From contig MU128952.1 of the NCBI GenBank assembly GCA_014904985.1, forward strand, positions 1 to 10,809: a stretch of 10,809 nt of DNA, in the 5' to 3' direction. Below, in pieces: positions 1 to 6,991 of the stretch. Under the pieces are notes generated by a model, which ran no database searches, was not told the DNA's origin, and saw only the letters and a program-made list of their open reading frames with translations. The stretch's first letter is position 1; each line of letters starts with the position of its first letter. The DNA is from Hydnum rufescens UP504 (Eukaryota > Basidiomycota > Agaricomycetes > Cantharellales > Hydnaceae). The position numbers were made by a program, and so were the translations under genes.

Positions 1-296
1 AATCTCTTTCCTCTTTCTGTTTGTGGCTTCGATGGCAGTGTTGCCCTGACAAGATCTAGGATACCCTTGAAATCCTCCACCAGGATGGAGAAGGTCTTGG
101 GTTCTTTGGCCTGGGAGTGTTGTGATGCTGTTTTCTTAGCTGAGATCTGCTCAGGGGTTTCAAGGAGTTTAGTGGCACAAGCATTCTGGTCTTTGTAGTT
201 AGGGAGGATGGAGTGAAGCCTAGCTCCCCCAGGGGTTTGGGGGGCATAGGATGCGGAGACAACATCATGAGGGTGGGAGCTATCCTGCTGGGACAT
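1..296 (-). CDS. Hypothetical protein, partial (runs off left edge)
   Basis: A stop-free frame of 98 codons starts at the ATG read from 296 to 294 on the minus strand (begins MSQQDSSHPHDVV) and leaves the window at base 1, so the C-terminus is unseen. The N-terminal third is rich in Ser, Pro, His and Gln and looks disordered. It is followed by a more ordinary stretch (LHSILPNYKDQNACATKLLE), a Lys/Gln-rich segment, and a hydrophobic/acidic helix-like part (ILVEDFKGILDLVRATLP). No signal peptide, membrane segment or catalytic motif is visible. The frame stays open upstream for 18 more codons to another ATG at 350-348, which lies inside the LTR of element A; I prefer the 296 start because the LTR is intrusive. 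The third-base pattern and lack of frameshifts contrast with the decayed elements beside it. I do not recognise the family. It could be a host gene, an exon of one, or the start of another mobile-element protein. Confidence 0.5.
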   Translation of the reverse strand, partial: MSQQDSSHPHDVVSASYAPQTPGGARLHSILPNYKDQNACATKLLETPEQISAKKTASQHSQAKEPKTFSILVEDFKGILDLVRATLPSKPQTERGKR

Positions 297-309
297 GAGT
301 AGCAGGTGA

Positions 310-537
310 TGTTGAGATGTGACATGGTGCCACAAACCAATCCAGTACATGCTGGAACAGAGCTTCAGCTTCTTCCCTCAGTTGTCCTTCCCATTTCGGG
401 TGACACTGAGGTAAAGGGTTCCACCACAATATGTGCTAGACCAGTTACTTATAACTCATGTACCATACAGTATGCCTCATTAGGTAATCACAATATCAGT
501 TGTCCTTCCCATTTTGGGCAACACTGAGTACACCTCA
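310..537 (+). repeat. 5' LTR of element A (228 bp)
   Basis: The segment starts TGTTGAGATG and ends CACCTCA, giving the TG...CA ends usual for LTRs, and is followed directly by a primer-binding site. Read against the reverse complement of the element B LTRs it aligns at the start (TGTTGAGATG against TATTGAGATGG), through a middle block near 377-420 (CCTCAG...CACTGAGGTAAAG against CCTCAG...TGCTGAGGTAAAG), and through the end (ACACTGAG...CCTCA). It lacks the 43-bp tandem array found in the B LTRs, which explains much of its shorter length. Two internal copies of an AGTTGTCCTTCCCATTT block occur at about 380-396 and 498-514. No certain TATA box or poly(A) signal is called. No target-site duplication can be checked because the matching 3' LTR is absent. 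Confidence 0.75.
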
Positions 538-553
538 TTAGGTTATGGGCCCA
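538..553 (+). other. Primer-binding site of element A (initiator tRNA-Met anticodon arm)
   Basis: The sequence TTAGGTTATGGGCCCA directly follows the LTR end. Its core GGTTATGGGCCC is complementary to GGGCCCATAACC, the anticodon stem-loop (CAT anticodon) of eukaryotic initiator tRNA-Met. Priming from an internal cut in this tRNA, rather than from its 3' CCA end, is established for Drosophila copia and related elements. The same sequence is found in reverse complement at the matching place in element B. Confidence 0.8.
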
Positions 554-572
554 TTAACACTCAGTAATTCCA

Positions 573-1401
573 ATGACAACTCTAGAACTTGGCAACATTA
601 AGTTGCATATCCCACAACTCATTAGCTCAAATTTTCCAATGTGGAAAGTCAGAATTAGCACAAAAATTCAAACTCTCAGTGCCTCAGATATTCCCTCAGG
701 CATAGAACAACAGCCCACTCCATTGAGCCCATATGTGCCAAGCACCCTTATCTCTGAGGATGCCATGACCATGCTGCTGCAAAGAGACTCACTGAAATTG
801 CTACCTGGACAAAACATGATGCAGATGCTTTCAACATAATCATTGAACACATCAATGACAACATGATTATGCAGTTCAGCGACAAAGGGGCATCTGCCAA
901 AATTTGGAAAACCATACTATCCATCAACCAAGACACACACTCTGGTGTCATGGCTTTCTACATCAAATAGGGATTATTGAATGTAAATACACAGATGGTA
1001 CCCCTATTGCTGACCACATTGGTTGGATATGTATGGAGAACCAGCACTTGTTAGGGATGAGAAAGGGTCTGGATGATGAATTCCTTGCCCTCTTACTCCT
1101 CCACTCCCTTCCCAAAACTGAAACTTGGGCACAATTCATATCAAACACCATCAAAGCCACCTCTGACACAGTTCCACTAACCATCACACATGTCAAATCT
1201 CACCTACTCCATGCTGAATCATTATTACAAGATGATCCAATCCATGGACAATCTGCACTTGCCATGGCCATGCACCAAACCCTGGCTACCCAGCCAAAGC
1301 CAAAGCCTACTCCACCTCTCTGTACCAACTGCAAGAAAGGACTGCATAAGGCAGAAAACTGTCAAAGTGAGGGGGGGGGCCAAGTTTGGAGTCCCTTTTG
1401 A
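573..1401 (+). pseudogene. Copia-type Gag with CCHC zinc knuckle, broken
   Basis: Gag is the structural protein that forms the virus-like particle and binds element RNA. The first ATG after the primer-binding site (573) opens a frame beginning MTTLELGNIKLHIPQL, with FPMWKVRI matching the usual copia Gag opening (substrate-like F-x-x-W-K). The frame changes near 800 (WTKHDADAFNIIIEHIND, codons starting at 803), meets a TAG at about 968, and changes again so that ECKYTDGTPIADHIGW onward lies in a third frame. This last part carries the LPKTETWAQF segment typical of the UBN2/gag_2 family. At 1321-1362 it encodes an exact CX2CX4HX4C knuckle (CTNCKKGLHKAENC). The frame ends at TGA 1399-1401, just after a run of nine G. 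The length, about 275 codons, suits a copia Gag. The frame breaks make it a pseudogene, although the one at the G run could be a genuine Gag-to-Pol shift. Confidence 0.85.
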
Positions 1402-2005
1402 CAAACCCATGAGGGCCATTGCCACAGCTACAGTGGCAGATACATCTACCACCACAGCATATGCACAATCAAGCCTCTACCAGGGGTCCCTGCATGCATT
1501 CCTTATGGCTGTTCACAATGACAACTTCAGCACAAAAGTGAACCTAGCAACCCCCCAAGCACTTGAGAACATACTCATTGACTCTGGATGTTCATGCCAC
1601 ATATCACCCTGCCATGACTGGTTCAACAACTCCACTTTCTGTCTCCTAGACAAACCCATAAAAATTGACCTTGGTGATGCCTCATCCATCTTGGCAACAG
1701 GTTCTGGAACAATTCACTTGGAGCTCGATGTAAATGGAAATACTACCCACAGCTATATTGAAAACATACTATACACTGAACATATGGTCACCACCCTCCT
1801 ATCTGTGCAGACCTCACCAAATCCAACCACATCCTTATATTTGATGGTGACCAATGTGATATAAAATCAAAGCCATCTAGCCACACCATTGGAATGGCCT
1901 CCAGGCAGGGGCCAAGTGACCTCTACTGTCTGCTTGCTAGAGCAATCAACAACCCTACTGCAGCCAATGTAGCTACTACCCACTCAATTGACATAAATCT
2001 ACTAA
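1372..2005 (+). pseudogene. Pol fragment: aspartic protease and start of GAG-pre-integrase
   Basis: Downstream of the G run the coding frame moves by one base and continues without a stop to about 1806. The protease that matures Gag-Pol is recognised by ILIDSGCSCHISP: the DSG catalytic triad starts at 1580, followed by the conserved His of copia proteases. Further on come a GDASSILATGSGTIHL block and YIENILYTEHMVTTLLSV, the usual protease C-terminus. A second one-base shift near 1806 is needed to reach DLTKSNHILIFDGDQC and then RQGPSDLYCLLARA, which is the lead into GAG-pre-integrase (normally ...LYxL...). The domain is cut at about DINLL, immediately before the expected HxRLGH motif, by the LTR of element B. 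The protease part may be nearly intact in sequence, but the polyprotein is not. Confidence 0.85.
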
Positions 2006-2417
2006 TGAGGCAGTGGCTCAGTGTACACCTGTATAAGGGAGAAGACTTTATTAGTACCTAATGAGGCAGTGGCTATACATAATAAAGTATAAGTACTTGG
2101 CTAGGTATATGACAGTTGGCCCTGGACTTTACCTCAGCATACACCCATATAAGGGAGAAGACTGAGGGAAAGTCCAGTGGCAGATTCCGGGTTGTATAGT
2201 CACAGGCATTTGGCAAGTGGCATGCCCACACTGCGGGATCTTGGTCTGTCTTTCGGCAAGTGGCATGCCTGCACTGCGGGAGCTTGGTCTGTCTTTCGGC
2301 AAGTGCATGCCTGCACTGCGGGAGCTCGGTCTGTCTTTCCGCGCAAGTGCCATGCTCACATGCAGGAGCTCGTCAGTCTTGTGGCATGTACCAGATTGGA
2401 GTGTAGCCATCTCAATA
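2006..2417 (-). repeat. 3' LTR of element B (412 bp)
   Basis: On the plus strand it starts TGAGGCAGTGGCTCAG and ends CCATCTCAATA; on its own strand it therefore starts TATTGAGATGG and ends CTGCCTCA. It matches 6992-7366 along its length, with small indels and substitutions and one tandem-repeat unit of difference. Internal structure includes a duplicated end block (17 identical bases at 2002-2018 and 2058-2074), a second duplication (2017-2047 against 2133-2163, differing at four transitions in 31 bases), and the tandem array at 2212-2383. An AT-rich TATA-like stretch lies on the minus strand at about 2097-2071. The reading frames across this segment are repeat translations, not genes. Confidence 0.85.
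2212..2383. repeat. Tandem repeat of about 43 bp, four units, in the left LTR
   Basis: Units begin at 2212, 2255 and 2298, with lengths 43, 43 and 42, each starting GGCAAGTG(G)CATGCC and ending GGTCTGTCTTTC. A fourth, more diverged unit follows from about 2340 (GCGCAAGTGCCATGCTCAC...). The first three differ at only a few bases. The units are CpG-containing (CTGCGGGA in each of the first three), unlike element A. The right LTR carries only about three, more diverged units. Confidence 0.9.
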
Positions 2418-2430
2418 CCCCCCCACAATC
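2418..2430 (-). other. Polypurine tract of element B
   Basis: Seven C on the plus strand (2418-2424) read as GGGGGGG on the minus strand, preceded by GATTGT, and sit directly against the LTR start (TATTGAG). This is the position and composition of the polypurine tract that primes plus-strand DNA synthesis in LTR elements. The RNase H reading frame runs into it without a clear stop, so the original stop codon may have been lost. Confidence 0.65.
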
Positions 2431-3142
2431 TAGGGACCATGCCCAGGAGTTGGACAAATACTCATGTTTAACATGGGGTAGTGTTTTGGTAAGGATGTCA
2501 GCTGCTTGATCCTCAGTTGGGCACCATTGTATGTTGATGTGTTTTTTAGTGACAGCTTCTCAGATGAAGTGGTGTCATACATCAATGTGTTTCATATGTG
2601 AGCTTGTGTCTGTGGTGTTTGTTGCTAGTGCGATGGCACTTTGATTGTCACACCAAATGGTTGTTGGGAGAGTTGGTTTTTGAACCAAGGTCTGTGAGTA
2701 TGTTGCATAACCAGATTGATTCTTGTGCTGTGCGCGTAGACCTGTATGCTATGTCCTCCAGCTTCCGTGAGGATCAGTGCAGAGTGCTTCTGTGTGCTCC
2801 ATTGTGATGGCAGTGCGAGCCAGCCGATGAATAGATGATCGACAAGTGGGATGTTGCAGCGTGAGTCTATGTCTCCTGCCCAATCTGGTCACTGCAACAA
2901 CCAGGCAATGCTGATTATTGATCCATTTTTCCATCTGTATGACAGTCAAACAACGAGAGCTTTCTGATGCCTTTTAGGTTTGGAGACATGTCTTTGCAGC
3001 AAAGCCAGTGTTCGTGGCCATATTGGAACTCTGAAATAGACTGACGTGAACCCAACCGGCAAATGCAATCGTCTGGTCTAGTGCATTGACTGCATATAGT
3101 GTGATCCATGAGGTTCATGAATATAAGTTTCATTCTTCGCAC
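2431..3142 (-). pseudogene. RT connection and RNase H domain of element B, broken
   Basis: RNase H removes the RNA strand during reverse transcription. Reading the minus strand from 3142, the connection region shows TRPD near 3080, then SISEFQYGHEHWL (about 3042-3004) and NLKGIRKLSL, matching the copia pattern TRPDI...LSxF...PGxxHW...LRYLKGT. It continues in another frame with DWAGDIDSR (about 2886-2856), the D-W-A-G-D sequence that opens copia RNase H. A ESIWLCNILTDLG segment (about 2735) precedes IWCDNQSAIALA (DNQSAI near 2652-2631), the next conserved acidic block. The C-terminus reads KHIDV (2592-2579), HHFI, then WCPTEDQAADILTKTLP (about 2525-2474), the signature end of copia Pol. Stops and frame changes occur between every block, so the domain is dead although its motifs remain clear. 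Confidence 0.85.
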
Positions 3143-4065
3143 ATTCAGACGTAATCAGAGTTTCGTGGTGATAGTAGTGGGTGGAGGGGGAGTAGTTCAT
3201 GCACCAGTGGCGCGTAGCATTGGCTACCCATTATGCCACTTCAGCCATACCATATCACTCACACATATCTTGGATGCTAACACTCATTGGAAACAGAAGT
3301 GGTTATGTGTCGCTGTTTGCCGTATTGGCATCAGTGTGGATCTAATCTCCATCTCAAGTTAGGATAGTGGGCTTCCCCAAGCCAGTGATATAAAACTTTT
3401 CCTTTGAGGGAGATCTTTCATCTTGGTCCAATGTCGGGCTTGATTTGTGGCAGCCAGCATAGGCGACCTCATCCACATTAAAGGCAATAATGATGTATGC
3501 GATTACAGTTTGTTTACACATAGAACATTTGTCTCCTCAGTGCATGCGATGAAGACCAAGTTCACAAGGATACCATTGATGAGATCAATTCCAGACTTTC
3601 CAGATTGTTTCAATCCATACAGCTCCATAGTAAGCTAAGCAATATTCATCCTGGATCAGCCCCCTATTGCCATCTCGTGGTTTCATGTATACGTTGTCTT
3701 CCTTCAGGTAGCCATTTAAGGTAGGCCGGTTTTTATGGTTGAGGTTTGTTCAAGAGTCGCCGCGTTATATATTACAAGAGAGAGCACAGAAAAGTCGGTT
3801 GAGGCAATTTTGGTTTACAGGTGCATATGTTTCAAGATAGTTGGACCCCTGGGACTTGCGAGATCTTGCTGCAACCATCAGACCTTGTGGCAGAACCACA
3901 TTTCCCTGCAGATCTCGTTTCAGGTTTGAAGACAAGTTTAACGCCTAACAAGTTTTTTGGCGCTTCAAGGGACATTCTGTTTTTCTCCAATGACTTGAAA
4001 TGTCTAATGTTTTCCAGGATTTGACTGCAGTTCCTTGTTGATTCCTGGTCTCCATTTGTCTGGCA
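3143..4065 (-). pseudogene. Reverse transcriptase domain of element B, broken
   Basis: Reverse transcriptase copies element RNA into DNA inside the particle. On the minus strand I read, in order: KNLLGVKLVF (about 3955-3925), equivalent to the usual IGCKWVFKxK; QVPGV (about 3860-3843) and YLETYAPV (3839-3817), equivalent to SQVPGVDYxETFAPV; LNGYLKED then VYMKP (3720-3680); YGxxxxxETIWKVWN, the remnant of YGLKQSGRxW (about 3630-3589); IIIAFNVDE (NVDE at 3479-3468), which occupies the place of the catalytic YVDD box; and KMKDL (3424-3411), the usual WKMKDLG. The frames differ between blocks. The active site has Tyr changed to Asn and the second Asp changed to Glu. The Pro-rich stretch 4066-4500 before it is the expected variable linker from integrase. 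Confidence 0.85.
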
Positions 4066-4499
4066 TCAAAACCCACAAAAATGGCTTCTTTTATAGCTGG
4101 CGGGGACTCATCAGTGCTTTGGGAGAATGGTTACTGCTGTGAGTGCGAATATGTTACGTGTATTGCGAGTGGATACGTGATTGTTTCTGCTGTCACAGTG
4201 TCGGCACAGGTAGGTAAGGTATCCAGGCAGACTTGTTTGGAAATCACTTCATTCCAATAGTGGTCATATTTAGCCCTCTTTGGTGCCAGGTGCAGGAGGT
4301 GCAGTCACATTGTGGGTCTATCTGGGTAGCAAGATCAGGTACTGGGTGCCAGTGCAAGAGGTATAGGGGCAATTGAGGTGCCTCTAGTGTTGGGCGCACC
4401 TCATCTACTGTGGGGAACCTCATCCACTGTGGGGACCTCAATCCATGTCATGGACGGGTGATGTCAACCTGGGGGTGGCATATCATTGGCCTGGGTGGT
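4066..4499 (-). pseudogene. Integrase to RT linker of element B
   Basis: This stretch lies between the integrase C-terminus and reverse transcriptase on the minus strand. Its translation is rich in Pro, Leu and His (for example APQLPLYLLHWHPVPD), then ARQMETRNQQG near 4060. Copia polyproteins have a low-conservation, Pro-rich linker here. No separate gene or motif is supported on either strand. A small local duplication is present on the plus strand, CATCTACTGTGGGGA at about 4401-4415 and CATCCACTGTGGGGA at about 4421-4435. Confidence 0.55.
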
Positions 4500-5300
4500 C
4501 TGCTGTATTTTCATCAGGCAGAGGTCAATTTCCTGTGGTGCATCTTGTAGGTATGACCCTCAATGAAATTTGACATCATCTGGGAAGAATGATGATTCGA
4601 TGGTCCACTGATGCGCCATAAGTGGTAGCCATTGCTCCCAACTTGCATATCCCAATAGTTATGCACTTGTCAGCTTCTGTTGCTTAGTTTCCTTTCGGAG
4701 TGCTTTGGATAAAATACAGTATGCAATAGTTTCCAAATTCGCATAGTCCCAGAGAATGTGGGGTAAAATTCTTGACAAGATTTCCATTGGGGTTTTATCA
4801 TTTTAGCTCCTGGTGGCATGGGGGGGGGATACATTTCCAAGATACGCAGCAGTGAGGGCTGCCCCAACCGCCAACAGAAGCCATTAGAACATTCCGCAGC
4901 CTTAGCATGGTGGGTCGCGGATATTTCTATTGACCCATGGTATCAATTCCCGCTGCTCCTGACTAATCTGTCTCGTGCTCTGGTGGTGTATGGAGATGTA
5001 AGTCTTGAGAGTGGATCAACCTCCTCAGAGTTCTGAGGTATTGTGGAAGTCAAGTGAAGGTTATGATTCACCTCCATTGTCACGCGGTTGTCTTGATGTT
5101 TATGCCCAGTCTCCCTCTCACAGAATTCTTTGCAATTGCCCCAGGATGATTACAAAACATGCTGTTTTTTGCTATAAGGTATAGAATTTTTTGCAGAAGT
5201 GAGGTCATCCGTGAATGGTGACAGTTATGATAACACCAAATTAACGTCGGAGTGGGCGCATAGCCAGGACATCAGAAGAAGTGAATGTGACGAGGATTTC
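4500..5300 (-). pseudogene. Integrase domain of element B, broken
   Basis: Integrase inserts element cDNA into the chromosome using a D, D, E triad. On the minus strand, TSSDVLAMRP (first Asp codon at 5273-5271) stands at the place of VHTDVxGPM. FTDDLTS follows at about 5215-5195. DNGGE lies at 5081-5067 and supplies the second catalytic Asp. HNTSE then HTPPEHE / SPYTTRA (about 5030-4985) is the remnant of the TxPYTPEQNG block, after which the catalytic Glu region is too damaged to assign. CSNGFCW and LLRILEMYPPP (about 4890-4815) fall where copia reads AAYLxNRxPT. The C-terminal part reads SFFPDDVKFH (about 4600-4565), equivalent to the VISRDVxFxE strand. Frames change repeatedly and stops are frequent. 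The G/C run at 4820-4828 is one likely frameshift site. Confidence 0.8.
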
Positions 5301-5690
5301 ATTTGCAGTTGTCTTGTTGTTTGGGAGGGGGGAGTCAGTGTGCACTTCAAGGGCACGGGTTCACAGAAACTCTGGGGTTGCCAAGTGAGTCTGCGGATGT
5401 CCTCCACCATGCTACTGATTTCACTAATCGCCAGATGTTGTCAAATCAAGGTGCCCCTTAAGTCAAATTCGGTAGCAAGGGATAGTTCTTATGTTGATGA
5501 GTTGGGTTGTGGCAGTGTTGGCAGAGGTGTGGTTGTGTATGACATGGCCAGGAGTGCAATAAAAGATCACTTGGTCTCCTCGGGAGGGTCTATTCCACTT
5601 ATGCACCAGTGGTTTGTTGACCTGTATGTTGCAGTATGCATTGTCAATCCATGTGCAAGCAGTGGTATCTATGAGAATCTAGTACTGTGA
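5301..5690 (-). pseudogene. GAG-pre-integrase region of element B, broken
   Basis: This zinc-binding segment normally sits between protease and integrase core. On the minus strand GHLDL and, one frame on, IWRLVKS (about 5435-5410) together match LGHLxFDNIxRLVK. FCEPVPL (5368-5351) falls at the place of FCExCxLGK, the Cys-containing block. Upstream, TTQLINIRT matches the ATTHSIDIN seen at the truncated end of element A, which ties the two copies together. Several stops and frame changes are present. The plus-strand frame of 163 codons across the same bases (5199-5690) is a shadow with no recognisable motif. Confidence 0.7.
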
Positions 5691-6060
5691 GGAGGGTGGT
5701 GGCCATGCATTTCAGCATAGGACATTGCAACTCAGTAAAGGCCAAGGGTTATTCCCATTTATAGTCCAGTTTGAGATGGATTGTTCCAATGCCATCAATG
5801 CAATTAATAGAAAAGGATGCATCACCTCAGGTCGAATGCATGACTTGCTTGTCTAAGCTGCAGAAGGTAGGAGGTTTCAAACCAGTCTCGTTGGGAGATA
5901 ATGTTGGGTCCATGAACAGCCCGATCAATTAGGAGTGTCATCAAGGGCTTTGTTGTGTGCAAGGTTATGCATTTACTTTGACATTTGATTTATAGTGAAT
6001 TCCTGCATGCAGTGAGTCATGTTAGGATCTTGCCATAGCACTATGCAAACTGTTGGTCGT
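5691..6060 (-). pseudogene. Protease remnant of element B
   Basis: On the minus strand LAHNKALDD precedes a damaged SGCSW (5930-5911), matching NLATPQALENILIDSGCSCH of element A: the Ser-Gly-Cys-Ser is kept, the catalytic Asp codon is disturbed by an indel, and the following His is lost. Then come NWFET-like and GTIHLKLDY (about 5800-5762), matching GTIHLELDV of element A, and MATTLLTV at the end of the domain (about 5705-5690). Identity of the family and order is clear; activity is not possible. Confidence 0.75.
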
Positions 6061-6933
6061 TGTAGCCTTGGTTATACTCGAAAGTGCGAACCCCAAAAAT
6101 CTTTTCTAATCCTTTTCTTTTTTTCCACCAGTCCTTTCCCTTAAAGTCCTTGGCTTGTGTGGACCCTTTTTGCAGTTAGGTGCATAGTGGTTTGAGTGGT
6201 TTTGGTTTGGTCTAGGCTGGCTTGTCTTGTGGGCAACAGCAGTGCAGACTGCCCACCGTGGATGGGTCATCTTGTAATGAGTGATTGCAGCATGAAGGAG
6301 CCAGATCAACATGTGCAATGGTGAGGGGAATTGGTGTCTGAGCTGTGGCTTCAACAGTGTTGATATGTAACCCTGCCAGGTTTCCGTTTTGGGAGGTGAA
6401 AGTAGGAGCAGGCTAGGAATTTGTCATCTAAGGCTCATTTTCTAATTCCCCTCGCAGCCGTTGGTCCAATAGTGTGTATCCAGTGCCCAATGTATAAGCA
6501 TCTGGAGACTCTGTCCCATGTATTTGCGGATTGATTATACTGATCTTCGATGTAGAATGCTGTGACCTGGAGTTGTGTCAATGGTTCACAAATAGTAATG
6601 ATTCCAGATCTCAGAAGAGTTCCTTTGGTCCCAAACTGGATATCATATTGTCATCAACATTTTCTCCACAATGATGTTGAATGCATCACGCATTGCGTTT
6701 CATCAGATTGCAATGAGAATTGACTCTTGTGGCTGCTGCTCAATCATGGGCATCCTTGGGATGATGGTGTTTGATACATATGGACTGGAGGGGCAGGGCA
6801 TGTTCAATGCCAGAGAGGATATCTGAGGCACCAGTGTTTTCGAATTTTGGCACTGATGCAGACCTTCTATTCGGGAGTTTGAACTTGTAAGTTGTGGATA
6901 TGTGTCTTAATGTCACTGTTCTACAGTTGTCAT
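6061..6933 (-). pseudogene. Gag of element B, broken
   Basis: The ATG read from 6933 to 6931 aligns with the gag start of element A (CCAATGACAACT followed by GTAGAAC against CTAGAAC). The minus-strand sequence then follows element A to the zinc knuckle, with many small indels. Blocks that still align include GCCTCAGATATyC near 6835-6820 and the segment before the knuckle. The knuckle (about 6186-6145) reads as NCKKGPHK with a one-base insertion disturbing the first Cys and the last Cys lost. The longest surviving frame is 82 codons (6354-6106). The domain functioned in particle assembly and RNA binding in the ancestor and is dead here. Confidence 0.8.
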
Positions 6934-6970
6934 TGGATGCAGAATAGTGCTGGAGTTATTTTTGCCTCTA

Positions 6971-6991
6971 TAATGGGCCCATAACCTAATG
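6971..6991 (-). other. Primer-binding site of element B
   Basis: The 21 bases are the exact reverse complement of 536-556 in element A and include GGGCCCATAACC, the anticodon stem-loop of initiator tRNA-Met as read on the plus strand. The site abuts the LTR boundary at 6992 and so fixes which LTR is the 5' one. Two extra bases (CA) lie between the LTR end and TTAGG compared with element A. Confidence 0.85.

Larger units (their letters stand above)
310..2005 (+). mobile_element. Element A: Ty1/copia retrotransposon, 5' fragment
   Basis: This is the 5' part of a copia-type LTR retrotransposon in the order LTR, tRNA primer-binding site, gag with zinc knuckle, aspartic protease, start of GAG-pre-integrase. 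It stops at 2005, where an LTR of element B begins in the opposite orientation. Sequence from about 536 onwards matches, in reverse complement, the 5' part of element B (from 6991 downwards) across the primer-binding site, the gag start, the gag body and the protease, so the two belong to one family. Integrase, reverse transcriptase and RNase H of this copy are not present before the junction. At least two frame changes and one in-frame stop break gag, and two more frame changes affect the protease region, so the copy is non-autonomous. Confidence 0.85.

Noticed and set aside
56..340. Minus-strand frame of 94 codons starting at 340
   Set aside because: It is Ser/Pro-rich shadow translation in another frame of the better coding candidate at 296-1.
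2212..2383. CRISPR-like array
   Set aside because: The units are contiguous with no unique spacers, are inside an LTR, and the genome type is eukaryotic.
2177..2509. Plus-strand frame of 110 codons with repeated peptide units in the left LTR
   Set aside because: It is the translation of the 43-bp tandem array of a non-coding LTR. As 43 is not a multiple of three, the repeats shift frame, and no such frame survives in the right LTR.
5199..5690. Plus-strand frame of 163 codons
   Set aside because: It lies antisense to the integrase and GAG-pre-integrase motifs of element B (DNGGE, FTDD, FCEP on the minus strand) and has no motif of its own.
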